63,887 nucleotides of DNA from Gloeocapsa sp. UFS-A4-WI-NPMV-4B04 (GCA_019359535.1 JAHHHE010000005.1:1-63887); one strand, 5' to 3'; shown: positions 45,501-53,984, counted from the stretch's first letter. Numbers and translations: made by a program. Notes: a model not told the origin generated them from the letters alone.

Positions 45501-45558
45501 GAACGCTATCAGTGAAATTTGGCAGGCTTGGGGCTTGATTGGTAAAGAGAACAGCCAT
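42532..45558 (-). CDS. DUF4082 / Big-domain / N,N-dimethylformamidase-like large protein
   Basis: The 1008-aa protein is built as DUF4082 (about 5-155), a Big_1-like Ig domain (about 160-262), a second DUF4082 (267-415), a second Ig domain (420-520), and a C-terminal enzyme-like region (about 525-1005). That last region has SVGHDEYWSKEMRDAVEAA and NLGFFSANTAYWRVRFE, which fit the large-subunit family of N,N-dimethylformamidase. No signal peptide is visible at the chosen start. The two DUF4082 copies are almost identical at the DNA level. It sits between sugar-synthesis genes and glycosyltransferases; it may be a cell-surface or polymer-binding protein, and enzyme activity is unproven. Confidence 0.8.
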   Translation of the reverse strand: MAVLFTNQAPSLPNFTDSVPYELGMKFRSAKEGQITALRFWKAPSETGTHIGKLWTATGTLLGSVTFSSETASGWQEQLLETPVNIQANTTYVVSVNVNTYYVATSNGLGSSITNGDLSSVADGNNGVFNGTPGAFATSSYGNTNYYRDINFVAVALPTITKISGDNQTGAAGTLLPNPLVVQINDSAGNAQSGVTVNFAVTSGGGSVSPASAVTDINGKASTTLTLGASPGATSAVTNTVSATAAQVGSVTFSASATSLVNSQKLLTNQAPSLPNFTDSVPYELGMKFRSAKGGQITALRFWKAPSETGTHIGKLWTATGTLLGSVTFSSETASGWQEQLLETPVNIQANTTYVVSVNVNTYYVATSNGLSSSITNGDLSSVADGNNGVYNLSPNSFPTSSYGNTNYYRDITFVVGSTLVKVSGDNQSGATGATLPNSLVVKVVNAQNNPQPGITVNFAVSSGGGSVSPASAVTNASGQASTTLTLGAVPTGPEGVVVTATVAGIGNITFSATATPANPNPIYLENRNSGTTNWKLVNRASGEIAGYASATSVNKGGALDIKVSLGQAGQFTIDVYRLGYYGGTGGRLMASSGPLNGATQPACTLDSNTRLVECNWATSYVLQVGNNWTSGIYIAKLTDQATSKVAHVWFVVRDDSSTAGIVFQSAISCVLAYSTTGGYSLYSFNSIGGQRAFKVSYDRPFSQATYQESYEADTPLRWEYNMVRWLESQSYDVTYTDNMQVHTNGQRLLNHKVFLSVGHDEYWSKEMRDAVEAARNAGKNLGFFSANTAYWRVRFESSTPAAGQVKPDRVMACYKQDWSLDPVAQQQGPLAATNKFRSVQNKRPENALLGVMYGSDTSNIYGGYNFVVTNSSDPYYANTGLQNGDQLSLLVGYEWDFVVNNGSQPPGLVILSQSTVQPASLLPNFDEPSGEQALPPNQDFTKAHSARYTASSGAKVFASGTNQWAWGLDSNDVSPEREDIRVKQITVNILADMGAKPQAPNANLIVP
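44319..44760 (-). repeat. DUF4082-encoding direct repeat, inner copy
   Basis: Nearly identical to 45105-45546 with an offset of exactly 786 bp (262 codons), so the duplication is in frame. Only scattered differences are seen (for example GGTTGGGAAAG versus GGTTGCGAAGG near one end). Confidence 0.9.
45105..45546 (-). repeat. DUF4082-encoding direct repeat, outer copy
   Basis: This is the N-terminal copy of the repeated DUF4082 block; see the copy at 44319-44760. The Ig domains that follow each copy are related but clearly more diverged, so the DUF4082 blocks were duplicated or converted more recently. Confidence 0.9.
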
Positions 45559-45772
45559 ATCTATAATTCCTACAAAGTTTAATTATTATTGTTTCTAAAA
45601 AGTAACTTCTTTAAGTAGGCTCACTGAGCGATCGCTTTTGAGTAAGCTTATTAACGAATGCTTCATAAGCCTCAGTCGTGGACCCTCGCTGAATATCTAC
45701 TAGCTGTTTGTTGTACAAACAGAGGCACTACCAGAAGCAATTTCTACGAAAGGAATTTTTCTTTAGACCTCA

Positions 45773-45872
45773 CACAAACTATCTCCAAAAATCTTCACTA
45801 CATATTCCTGTTCCTGTTGAGTCATGTGATGAAACAAAAGTAGTAGCACGGTACGAGCTTGTGTTCGCTCTC
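45773..45872 (-). pseudogene. C-terminal fragment of a DegT-family aminotransferase
   Basis: The minus strand reads ERTQARTVLLLLFHHMTQQ and then EQEYVVKIFGDSLCEV before TAA at 45773-45775. This matches the end of the intact aminotransferase encoded from 47906 to 46710 (ESEQAQNDTILLPLFDQITE, then QEQDYIVEVLKAAC). A stop lies upstream in frame and the rest of the gene is absent, so it is a leftover of a second aminotransferase or of a duplication. Confidence 0.7.
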
Positions 45873-45906
45873 AGAACCGCGATCGCGGTTCTTAACTCGT
45901 AGTAAT

Positions 45907-46344
45907 TTAAAGAGCAACTTTATCGCCAATCGAGCTACAACCAACTTCGCCAAAAATTGCACTGGAACGAGTATAGTGTTTGAACTCTAACAAGTTATGG
46001 AAAGGATCTACCAAGAAAAACGTACGATGCTCTAAAGGAGAGTCAATAAAGCGTTTCCTAGGTTGCTGATAAAACTGCAAACCTCTTTGCTGAGCACGAA
46101 CCAATAAATCTTCCCAACTACTTTCAATTGTAAAAACCAATCCAAAGTGACGGGGATATATACCCTTCTGCGGTACTAAAGGCTCATGGGTGACGTGGGC
46201 AACTAGCTGATGACCATGCAGGTTTAAAATGATCGCGGAAGGACTTTCCCGACCAATTTCACAGCCCAACCCCTCAGCATAAAAAGCCTTAGTCTGGAAA
46301 ATGTCAGCAACTGGAAATGCTAAATGAAAAATAGTTTGGTTCAT
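45907..46344 (-). CDS. VOC-family (glyoxalase-fold) protein
   Basis: The 145-aa protein has two VOC-type beta-alpha-beta-beta-beta halves: FHLAFPVADIFQTKAFYAEGLGCEIG and RHFGLVFTIESSWEDLLVRA, ending with FFLVDPFHNLLEFKHY. The metal-site positions His (FHLAFPV), His (RHFGL) and Glu (LLEFKHY) are present. VOC proteins include dioxygenases, isomerases and resistance proteins, so the reaction is unknown. It is in the polysaccharide run but its part in the pathway is unclear. Confidence 0.85.
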   Translation of the reverse strand: MNQTIFHLAFPVADIFQTKAFYAEGLGCEIGRESPSAIILNLHGHQLVAHVTHEPLVPQKGIYPRHFGLVFTIESSWEDLLVRAQQRGLQFYQQPRKRFIDSPLEHRTFFLVDPFHNLLEFKHYTRSSAIFGEVGCSSIGDKVAL

Positions 46345-46491
46345 TCTGCCTTCGCTAAACTATATTAAATAGGTGATTATAGCTCTATCTAGTTAATACT
46401 ACAGTTGTAGATAATAGCTAGAATAGATCGGAGCAAAGTAAATAACCCAAGTGCCCTCCTGATTGGTATGATGTATCAATAACGCGTAGAT

Positions 46492-46701
46492 ATGCCATCC
46501 GTACGAGCACAAGTTAATGAAGTTAATAACTGGGCGAATAAATTTGATGCAGTAGTTGAACGCATTGAGCCTCATTTTGCCCGCAGTGAAGCAAGAGATT
46601 ATTTAGTTGGTTTACTTAGTCCAGTTGAACGCAAGAACGGATGGCAGATAGCGGAACAAGTGGGCAATCAGACCTCCTATAGGATTCAAAGTCTTTTTTA
46701 A
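46492..46701 (+). pseudogene. IS701-family transposase, N-terminal fragment
   Basis: The 69-codon frame reads WANKFDAVVERIEPHFARSE and then RDYLVGLLSPVERKNGWQ, IAEQVGNQTSYRIQSLF, which is the start of IS701-type DDE transposases. The catalytic part is missing and the frame stops 8 bp before the aminotransferase stop codon on the other strand. Confidence 0.75.
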
Positions 46702-46709
46702 AAATTAAC

Positions 46710-47906
46710 TTAACAAGCGGCTTTCAAAACTTCCACTATGTAGTCTTGCTCCTGCTCAGTTATTTGATCGAAAAGTGGTAACAAAATAGTATCATTTTGT
46801 GCTTGCTCACTTTCATTAAGGCGATCGCAAGTTCCTGTTCCACAGTGGCAAGCTTCTCGTTCGCTTCCACACGACCAAGTTTCATGTTCATATGCTGGCT
46901 CGCGGTGAGAACACATAATCCCGCGTCGTGTGGCAATCCCAGCATCTAACATCAGTTGCATGACTTGCCGTTGGTTGCATTTTTCTGGTAGACGTACACA
47001 GTAACTTTGCCAATTACTTTTCACCCAACCTGGCTCTGTCGGCAATTTCAAGTCTGGCACATCTGCCAGCAGTTGCTGATATTGCTGTGCTAAGTAACGT
47101 CGGCGTTCGACAATCTCCGGTAGGCGTTTGAGTTGTTCCCGCCCAACGGCTGCTTGGATGTCAGTCATACGATAGTTGTATCCCAACATCGGGTATGACT
47201 CGAAGATCACTTGTTTAGCGCCGTGGCGTACGGTGTCGGGAACGCTCATACCGTGTTGCCTCCAGAGGCGAAACTGTTTGTCCCATTCGGGGTTGTTCGT
47301 GGTAAGCATTCCACCGTCACCAGTGGTAATTACTTTGCGGGGGTGAAAAGAAAAACAGGCTATATCTCCATGTGGCTTGCCGATTTTCTCCCACTCACCG
47401 CTCCAGAGAATTTCACTGCCAATTGCACAAGCAGCATCTTCAATTACTGGCAACTCGTAGCGGTGGGCAATGTCCAAAATAGCTTTGAGGTCGCAGGGCA
47501 TCCCCATCTGGTGGACAATAAGAATGGCACGAGTGCGATCGCTAATCACGTCCTCAATTAACATCGGATTGATGTTATATGTTTGCGGTTCAATATCCAC
47601 AAACACAGGAATTGCCCCACAGTAGCGGATACTATTAGCAGTGGCAATGTAGGAGTGGCTGACGGTAATCACTTCATCCCCAGGCTGCACACCTACTGCT
47701 AACAACGCTAAATGCAATGCAGTAGTGCAATTAGATACAGCGCAAGCATACTTGGCTCCTACATAAGTGCCGAATTCTTGCTCGAAGGCTGCGACTTCCG
47801 GACCTTGAGTCACCCAGCCAGACATAATCGCACGTTTAGCTGCCTCTGCCTCTGGTTCTCCCAGCAATGGTTTGGCAATCGGGAGATTTGGGATTTTTTC
47901 AGACAT
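46710..47906 (-). CDS. DegT/DnrJ/EryC1-family sugar aminotransferase
   Basis: A PLP enzyme that aminates a nucleotide keto-sugar. The better start is the ATG at 47906 (MSEKIPNLPIAKPLLGE), overlapping the upstream gene by 8 bp; 398 aa. Motifs are [39 protein letters not shown] and the PLP lysine in FSFHPRKVITTGDGGM (Lys191 from this start). It carries a Cys-rich insertion late in the sequence (CSHREPAYEHETWSCG, then EREACHCGTGTC) that standard family members lack, which might bind a metal. A C-terminal fragment of a close relative lies at 45773. Confidence 0.92.
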   Translation of the reverse strand: MSEKIPNLPIAKPLLGEPEAEAAKRAIMSGWVTQGPEVAAFEQEFGTYVGAKYACAVSNCTTALHLALLAVGVQPGDEVITVSHSYIATANSIRYCGAIPVFVDIEPQTYNINPMLIEDVISDRTRAILIVHQMGMPCDLKAILDIAHRYELPVIEDAACAIGSEILWSGEWEKIGKPHGDIACFSFHPRKVITTGDGGMLTTNNPEWDKQFRLWRQHGMSVPDTVRHGAKQVIFESYPMLGYNYRMTDIQAAVGREQLKRLPEIVERRRYLAQQYQQLLADVPDLKLPTEPGWVKSNWQSYCVRLPEKCNQRQVMQLMLDAGIATRRGIMCSHREPAYEHETWSCGSEREACHCGTGTCDRLNESEQAQNDTILLPLFDQITEQEQDYIVEVLKAAC

Positions 47907-48873
47907 TGCTTGCTTCCTTTGCGAACTTTTGTTCACGCCACCAATTAACTAACCGCCGCAATCCCTCTTCTAGGGACACCTGCGCTTCAAAATCCAGCAA
48001 TCTCTTCGCTTTGCTGACATCTGCCAATCGACGCTGCACGGCGTTAACTTTGCGTTCTGACCTGTATTCTGGCTTCAAGTCAGACCCCATCACCTTTGCT
48101 AAACCATAAGCTAAGTCATTTAAGCTACTTTCTACACCACTAGCAATATTAAAAATCTCATCTGTGACATCGGCTTTGGCAGCTAAAATATTGGCTCTGG
48201 CGATATCTTCAATATATACAAAGTCCATTGTTTGCTTACCATCGCCAAAAATAAGTGGTGGCTGATCGGCGGCAATGCGCTCCATCCAGCGGATCAACAC
48301 TTCAGTGTAAACGCCGTAGATATCCATGCGCGGTCCGTAGACATTAAAGTAGCGCAATGCTACATAGTCTAGTCCGTACATATCGTAGAAACTACGTAAC
48401 AATCCTTCATTAAAGGTTTTGGCTGCACCGTAGAGAGTGCGGTTGTTATAGGGATGGTGAGACTCAGTGGTGGGAAATTCTTCTGCCATACCGTAAATGG
48501 AAGCTGAAGAAGCTGCAACTACCTTTTTCACCTTGGCGTTGACTGCGGCTTCCAAAACATTGAAGGTGCCATCTGCGAGAACTTCCAGCGCCAACCGTGG
48601 TTCTTCGGCACATTGAGTAATACGGATCGCTGCTTGATGAAAAACTACATCCACACCTTGCATAATATCAGCGAGAAGTTGGCGATCGCGAATGTCACCC
48701 TCTACAATCACCAAAGGTCCCTGTGCTTGTGCCTCAGCTAGGTTGCTACGTTGTCCCCGCGTGAAATTATCCAAGACAATAATCTCAGCAACTCCCTCTT
48801 GGACTAGCAAATCGACGATATGGGAGCCTACTAAACCTGCACCACCTGTAACTAATACTCGATTATTTTGCAT
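47899..48873 (-). CDS. NAD-dependent nucleotide-sugar epimerase/dehydratase
   Basis: The ATG at 48873 (MQNNRVLVTGGAGLVGSH) gives 324 aa and overlaps the acyltransferase gene by 11 bp. It has the Rossmann motif GGAGLVGS, the Ser-Ala-Ser-SIYG block and the catalytic YGAAK, plus RYFNVYGPRMDIYGVYTEV. This is an extended short-chain dehydrogenase of the GalE/WbpP-like group acting on UDP-sugars. With the aminotransferase next to it the two may form or modify an amino sugar. Confidence 0.9.
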   Translation of the reverse strand: MQNNRVLVTGGAGLVGSHIVDLLVQEGVAEIIVLDNFTRGQRSNLAEAQAQGPLVIVEGDIRDRQLLADIMQGVDVVFHQAAIRITQCAEEPRLALEVLADGTFNVLEAAVNAKVKKVVAASSASIYGMAEEFPTTESHHPYNNRTLYGAAKTFNEGLLRSFYDMYGLDYVALRYFNVYGPRMDIYGVYTEVLIRWMERIAADQPPLIFGDGKQTMDFVYIEDIARANILAAKADVTDEIFNIASGVESSLNDLAYGLAKVMGSDLKPEYRSERKVNAVQRRLADVSKAKRLLDFEAQVSLEEGLRRLVNWWREQKFAKEASNV

Positions 48874-49573
48874 TTTCTGTAATATCTTCTGATGTTTTAG
48901 AGTTCTCTCGCCAACGTAAAAACCGAGCTGGGACACCAGCTACAACGGCAAACGGCGGTACATCCTTAGTGACAACTGCTCCAGCTCCAACCATGCTGCC
49001 TTTGCCAATAGTAACCCCAGGAAGGATGACTGCATTCACGCCGATATCCGCTCCCGTTTCAATTTTTACCGATTTGATTTCCAGGTCTGTTTGGATGATA
49101 GGAATATCAATTGGCAATCCTGTATGAGTTGAACCCAGCACTTTTGCTCCTGGTCCCCACCCCACATAATCCTCAATAATCAAGTCACGAGCATCAAAAT
49201 AACTTTGGGGACCGATCCAGACGTAGTTACCAATAACACACCTACCATCGAATCGCCCTTGAATATAGCTGTGCGAACCAATAAACACTCGATTGCCAAT
49301 CTCAAATGTTTCTAAGTGCTTGAAGCCTACACCGCTACCAATATGAATGCTCTGTCCGCATTGACGTGCCATAGTACGCCAAATGACTCGTCGCATCAGT
49401 GCATCAAAGGCACCTTCACCTATGGTAAAGCGATCATACAATTCGCTCAATCCGTTGTTGCTGTACTGTTGGCGTAAATACTCTGCCATTCCCACTTCAA
49501 ATTCTGGGTCTAGCTGCAATTCTTGTAAACCGTGTACAGCTTTGATGATTCTACTTTCAGGGGAATCAGACAT
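48863..49573 (-). CDS. Hexapeptide-repeat acyltransferase
   Basis: The 236-aa protein has a helical N-terminal part (about 1-75, DPEFEVGMAEYLRQQY) and a left-handed beta-helix with repeats HIGSGVGFKHLETFEIGN, FIGSHSYIQGRFDGRCVIGN and IGVNAVILPGVTIGKGSMVGAGAVV, ending FAVVAGVPARFLR. It would acetylate an amino sugar or hydroxyl using acetyl-CoA. Its stop codon overlaps the next gene and its start abuts the aminotransferase stop, so these genes are co-transcribed and co-translated. Confidence 0.88.
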   Translation of the reverse strand: MSDSPESRIIKAVHGLQELQLDPEFEVGMAEYLRQQYSNNGLSELYDRFTIGEGAFDALMRRVIWRTMARQCGQSIHIGSGVGFKHLETFEIGNRVFIGSHSYIQGRFDGRCVIGNYVWIGPQSYFDARDLIIEDYVGWGPGAKVLGSTHTGLPIDIPIIQTDLEIKSVKIETGADIGVNAVILPGVTIGKGSMVGAGAVVTKDVPPFAVVAGVPARFLRWRENSKTSEDITENAK

Positions 49574-50664
49574 TAGATACTCTCACGCACTGCAGTACTG
49601 ATAATTTTCAAATCCTCTTGAGGAAGTTCTGGATACATTGGTAGTGAAAGCACCTCATTTGCAGCTAACTCAGCACAAGGAAAGTCACCAGGTTGATATT
49701 TTAGCTCGGCATAAGCTTGCTGCAAATGTACGGGAATGGGATAATGAATGCCTGTCTGAACTCCCTGCTCGTGTAGCCTTTTTTGTAGTGCATCCCGTTG
49801 CTGCGATCGCACTGCGTAGATATGATAAACGTGATGGCTATAAGGCAAAACAGTCGGAGTTTTCACGCCCGATGGCAATAATTCGTCGTATAGTGCTGCA
49901 TGGACCCTGCGAGCCTCAGTCCAGCCGTCTAAATAGCGTAACTTCACCCGCAAAATTGCTCCCTGCAAGCCATCCATCCGGTAGTTATAGCCCTTGAGGA
50001 TGTGGTGATACTTGCATTCTTGACCCCAGTCACGCAACATTCGTAAAGTATGAGCATACTCGGGATTATTGGTGACAACCATGCCTCCCTCACCGTAAGC
50101 TCCTAAGTTCTTACCAGGGTAGAAACTAAAACACCCTAAGTCACCGATACTACCAACTCGCTGACCCTTGTACTCAGACCTGTGCGCTTGTGCAGCATCC
50201 TCAATTACGGTTAAACCATAACGACGAGCAATCTCCAAAATCGGCTCCATGTCTGCTGGCTGACCGTACAGATGTACAGGCAAAATAGCTTTCGTTCGTT
50301 CAGTGATTGCTGCTTCAATCTGCGTAACGTCTATTGTATAAGAAACAGGATCGATATCCACAAACACAGGTGTAGCACCTGTATAACAAATCGCCGCTAC
50401 CGTGGCAACAAAGGTGAAAGGTATGGTGATAACTTCGTCGCCAGCACCAATACCAGCTGCTAGTAAAGCTAAATGTAGAGCGCTAGTGCCGGTATTAACA
50501 GCAATACCATAATCAGCGTCGCAGTAAGCGGCAAACTCTTTCTCAAAAGCCGTTACCTCATCTCCCAAGATGAATTGAGTATTTTCCAGGACTTTGGAGA
50601 CGGCAGCATTAATTTCATCTTTAATATTGCCGTATTGAGCTTTTAAATCTAAAAATGGGATCAC
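49573..50664 (-). CDS. DegT-family aminotransferase (WbpE/WlbC-like)
   Basis: The 363-aa PLP enzyme starts [18 protein letters not shown], the classical beginning of WbpE/WlbC-type transaminases. It has [27 protein letters not shown] and the PLP lysine in [15 protein letters not shown]. The ATG overlaps the stop of the oxidoreductase gene by 4 bp (ATGA). In bacteria the oxidoreductase-aminotransferase-acetyltransferase trio makes 3-acetamido (or 2,3-diacetamido) sugars such as UDP-GlcNAc(3NAc)A, so this enzyme probably adds the 3-amino group. Confidence 0.93.
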   Translation of the reverse strand: MIPFLDLKAQYGNIKDEINAAVSKVLENTQFILGDEVTAFEKEFAAYCDADYGIAVNTGTSALHLALLAAGIGAGDEVITIPFTFVATVAAICYTGATPVFVDIDPVSYTIDVTQIEAAITERTKAILPVHLYGQPADMEPILEIARRYGLTVIEDAAQAHRSEYKGQRVGSIGDLGCFSFYPGKNLGAYGEGGMVVTNNPEYAHTLRMLRDWGQECKYHHILKGYNYRMDGLQGAILRVKLRYLDGWTEARRVHAALYDELLPSGVKTPTVLPYSHHVYHIYAVRSQQRDALQKRLHEQGVQTGIHYPIPVHLQQAYAELKYQPGDFPCAELAANEVLSLPMYPELPQEDLKIISTAVRESI

Positions 50665-51785
50665 GCCACTACCCTCGCTATATCCAGTTCAACTAATCCA
50701 CCTTGTTTTTTCATCGACTGGGTTGCAGCTTCTAAGATCCTAACTACTCGCAGTCCTGCTTCCCCATTTGTGATGGGGCGTTCGCCTTGGTGAATGCAAT
50801 CAATGAAGTGTAATGCCTCAGTTTGCAATGCTTCAGTCACATCCAACTTTGGTGACCACATATCACCTGTGCGATAGCCAACCAGCATCTGGTACAAGTT
50901 TTCAGAATTGCCATTTACTGTAATTCCCTTGTCATATACCTTGATTTTTTCACTTGGCTCCAAATCGTCATAGCAGATCATCTTTTGACTTCCACCGATC
51001 AATGTACGACGAACTTTTACTGGTGCTAGCCAATTAACATGAATGTGAGCAATCAGGTTGTTCTCAAAAAACAACGTCAGGTAAGCAATATTTTCTGGCT
51101 CACCAGGAACGTGACTCATGCCTGTAGCCGAGACAGCAAAAGGCTTTAATTGCAATACATAGTCCATGATTGACAGGTCATGTACTGCCAAATCCCAGAT
51201 CACGTTAACATCGTGCTGGAATAGTCCCAGGTTGACACGCACAGAATCATAGTAATACATATCACCTAATTGACTAGCAACCAGTTCCCGCATTTTGCGT
51301 ACTGCGCCTGTATAAACAAAGGTGTGATCTACCATTAAAACTAAGTTACGCCGTTCTGCCTCCTCAATCAGTCTTACTGCTTGCTCGGAGGTAGCAGTCA
51401 TTGGTTTTTCTACTAATACGTGTTTACCAGCTTGTAATGCTGCTAAAGCTAAATCAAAGTGAGTAGAAACTGGCGTAGCAATCGCGATCGCGTCAATCTT
51501 TGGGTCAGCAAATAGGTCTTGACTATCTGTAGTCACCTTTACACTCGGATATCGAGAATGAACCTTAGCCAGCCTTTCTGGTTTAAAATCACTAACAGCT
51601 ATAATCTTCGCTCCTGGGACCTCAGCAAAATTGCGTACTAAATTAGGACCCCAATAGCCGTAGCCTATTATACCTATATTAATTGTATTGGTTGTGTGGC
51701 TTTGCTTACCTGGGGAGATACTTTCACTACCTGGGTAAATATTTACGTCAAAGCCATTTTTTAAGTTATTACGAGTGTTTGTCAT
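50661..51785 (-). CDS. Gfo/Idh/MocA-family oxidoreductase (WbpB/WlbA-like)
   Basis: The 374-aa enzyme has the Rossmann motif [16 protein letters not shown], the EKP motif in [11 protein letters not shown], and [14 protein letters not shown] with the catalytic His. It would oxidise the 3-hydroxyl of a UDP-sugar with NAD, giving the 3-keto substrate for the aminotransferase that overlaps its end. The first 35 residues before the Rossmann strand are variable (a later start is possible). A perfect 15-bp hairpin lies about 60-95 bp upstream. Confidence 0.92.
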   Translation of the reverse strand: MTNTRNNLKNGFDVNIYPGSESISPGKQSHTTNTINIGIIGYGYWGPNLVRNFAEVPGAKIIAVSDFKPERLAKVHSRYPSVKVTTDSQDLFADPKIDAIAIATPVSTHFDLALAALQAGKHVLVEKPMTATSEQAVRLIEEAERRNLVLMVDHTFVYTGAVRKMRELVASQLGDMYYYDSVRVNLGLFQHDVNVIWDLAVHDLSIMDYVLQLKPFAVSATGMSHVPGEPENIAYLTLFFENNLIAHIHVNWLAPVKVRRTLIGGSQKMICYDDLEPSEKIKVYDKGITVNGNSENLYQMLVGYRTGDMWSPKLDVTEALQTEALHFIDCIHQGERPITNGEAGLRVVRILEAATQSMKKQGGLVELDIARVVA

Positions 51786-51844
51786 TAAATTAGAACTACC
51801 TAAATAATTATGCGGTCATTAGTTGTAATGTCCCACTTCTGCTT

Positions 51845-51878
51845 CACCCATCAAAACTGCATACAGTTTTGATGGGTG
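51845..51878. terminator. Perfect 15-bp hairpin CACCCATCAAAACTG-CATA-CAGTTTTGATGGGTG
   Basis: A 15-bp stem with a 4-nt loop lies between the secreted protein gene (ending 52012) and the oxidoreductase gene (starting 51785). Neither strand has a T-run after the stem, so it may be a Rho-independent-like terminator, an RNA-processing site or an operator-like element for the downstream genes. Confidence 0.5.
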
Positions 51879-52011
51879 TGGTCACTAAAGCACCCATACA
51901 CTTACGGAGAACTTGATTGTTAGCTAATAAGAGCAAGGCTAATTGCTATAGTTGAAATCGTAAAAGGATGGTCTAGCTATAGCACTCCTTTTAAGGGATG
52001 ACTAACAGTTT

Positions 52012-52995
52012 CTACACCTTGCTAAAAGCAATCTTATCAACTGCAAACTTTCTCAGTAACTTCATTTCTCCGGTTTTTAGATCAACACTGAATAGAGAAT
52101 TAGTTCCTTCGTATTGAGGATCGGCTAGTGCAAACAGTTGGTTTGATGGAGAGAAGGTTAGACTTGCCAAGTCATTTTTCAAAGGGCCATTGTTGAAGCT
52201 TAATTTTACCAGCGTGATAATCTTTCCTCTGCCAGTAATCGGAGATTTGTTCTGCAAATCTAACTGCACTAGAATTGGGACACCTTCAGAGTCAAGAGTG
52301 GTAGCGTAAATTTTACCATCCGGGGATTGAGCGAGATTGCTAAATCGTTGATTTGGTAATAAATACGGTAGCCCTAAAGTAGTACCAGAGTCCACTTGAC
52401 CTGATCTGGAGTTAATAAGTGCCAACTCAAAAGGCGGTTGACCTTGGTTTTGACTAACTATGCTGAGGATCTGGTCGTTTTGGATTGCTAGCAGACTTTC
52501 GACTGTATTATTCTTTTTAAGATTTTTAGATTTCAAGCCTTTTTTAGACTTTGTGATATCTTGACCAAAGAATATGAAGCGACTGAAATCGCCCTTCTTA
52601 GTAGCTGCTGCCGCGGCAACAACAAATGTCCCATCTGATAGGGCAGTGAAACCAGTTATCCGTTCGCTAGGCTTCTTGACAACTAAGGCTTTATTCACAG
52701 TCTGAGTTCGTTCTTGCTGGTTTTGAGCAATTTGTTCGAGAATTTCAGCAGTTGTCAACTCCTGACCTGTTACTAAATCTATAGACTGTAAGATTATTGC
52801 TGGAGTTTTGTTAGCTGCTGAGGCATCAGCTTGGTCTTCGGTTATACTGCTGCTAGCTGGAGTCAGACGTACTCCATAAATAACGAGCCGTGCCTGCTGT
52901 GCAACAGTCTTAGCTGCAAGGTTGGAGAGTAGAGTTGTAGTGGCGCTAGCTAGCGCTAGCAACCCAAATCGTCGCCGTTTTAGTTTTAAATTCAT
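52012..52995 (-). CDS. Tat-type secreted conserved protein, possible beta-propeller
   Basis: The frame opens at 53010, but GGAGG 9 nt before the ATG at 52995 sets the start (MNLKLKRRRFGLLALASAT, a twin-arginine-like signal). The 327-aa mature part has repeated strands with NQ/D-rich turns (RITGFTALSDGTFVVAAAAA, FSNLAQSPDGKIYATTLDSE, LASLTFSPSNQLFALADPQY), as in six- or seven-bladed propellers. I know no function. It sits inside the sugar-synthesis block but separated from it by a hairpin, perhaps serving export or surface attachment. Confidence 0.7.
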   Translation of the reverse strand: MNLKLKRRRFGLLALASATTTLLSNLAAKTVAQQARLVIYGVRLTPASSSITEDQADASAANKTPAIILQSIDLVTGQELTTAEILEQIAQNQQERTQTVNKALVVKKPSERITGFTALSDGTFVVAAAAATKKGDFSRFIFFGQDITKSKKGLKSKNLKKNNTVESLLAIQNDQILSIVSQNQGQPPFELALINSRSGQVDSGTTLGLPYLLPNQRFSNLAQSPDGKIYATTLDSEGVPILVQLDLQNKSPITGRGKIITLVKLSFNNGPLKNDLASLTFSPSNQLFALADPQYEGTNSLFSVDLKTGEMKLLRKFAVDKIAFSKV

Positions 52996-53468
52996 ATACT
53001 TAACCTCCAATGTACAATTATGTTAATTCTGGAGCTTTGGTTTCATGTCTGCTAACAAATTGATAGGGATTTTTTGGTCAGCTTACGCAGTACTCTTGCC
53101 GAGCAAGCGGCATCGGGCAGTGAAAAAAGAGCGGCAAAACCACCTACATTAAAATAGCGAAGACTCTCCTACGTTTTAAACAGATGCTGCGATTTAATCA
53201 GACGTTGAGACAATAGATATCTCTATTGGTGCGAAAAACTTTATCGTTTTTCAAGGTGTTGGACACATTGGTGCCATCTATTAAACCGGCAATAATTGAT
53301 CTGACATTTTTTAGGCTGGAACCCTTGAAACTTCTGGATTCCTTTTTGAGACTTACATTGCCGGGTTAATAGTATTTTATGCATTAGGACAATGCATCAT
53401 TACTTGTTTAGCACTATCCCCAAAGTTAACTAATGTGCTATTTCCCTAACCTTGGTAGGCTGTCATTT
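52996..53468. other. Spacer with small hairpins, no gene seen
   Basis: About 470 bp. It contains GAAAAAC-TTTATC-GTTTTTC (about 53232-53251) and ATGCATT-AGGAC-AATGCAT (about 53380-53398). The word TTAGGACAATGC also occurs in the 139-bp repeats at 57.9 kb. No reading frame of note; the promoter of the secreted protein should lie here. Confidence 0.45.
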
Positions 53469-53954
53469 TCACTTCTTTTGGGAATCAAGAGCGTCACTTA
53501 TTGCACGAGCGGGTACTCCAACTACCGTTGTGTCATTGGGAACATCATGAGTCACTACTGCTCCAGCCCCGACTATGGCATTTTCTCCAATTGTGACTCC
53601 TGCCAAAATAGTGGCATTGCTGCCGATAGAGGCGCGGTGTTTCACTAGAGTTTTTACTAGATGCCAGTCAGCATCAGTTTTTGGGCTTCCGTCTTGATTC
53701 GTGGCGCGAGGGTAAAGATCATTAGTAAACATTACTCCGTGACCAACAAACACTTCGTCCTCAATAACCACGCCCTCACAAATAAAAGTATGCGATGATA
53801 CTTTACAACGAGCCCCAACAATGGCGTTTTTCTGAATCTCAACAAAAGTACCAATCTTAGTTTCATCACCAATGGTGCAACCGTAAAGGTTCACAAGATG
53901 GGAATGGAAAATCTTAACGTTGTTACCCAATTGTACGTCATGATTTATTGCCAT
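53469..53954 (-). CDS. Nucleotide-sugar N-acetyltransferase (WbpD/WlbB-like)
   Basis: The 161-aa hexapeptide protein has beta-helix repeats (LYGCTIGDETKIGTFVEI, IGSNATILAGVTIGENAIVGAGA) and FVGHGVMFTNDLYPRATNQD followed by LVKHRASIGS, the pattern of WbpD/WlbB and FdtC-type 3-N-acetyltransferases. It ends TTVVGVPARAISDAL. With the oxidoreductase and aminotransferase at 49.6-51.8 kb it completes the 3-amino sugar trio, although a secreted-protein gene intervenes. It follows the Wzt gene by 30 bp in transcription order. Confidence 0.88.
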   Translation of the reverse strand: MAINHDVQLGNNVKIFHSHLVNLYGCTIGDETKIGTFVEIQKNAIVGARCKVSSHTFICEGVVIEDEVFVGHGVMFTNDLYPRATNQDGSPKTDADWHLVKTLVKHRASIGSNATILAGVTIGENAIVGAGAVVTHDVPNDTTVVGVPARAISDALDSQKK

Positions 53955-53984
53955 TATCTATTTGCTGTCTTACTAAAGGTGGAA

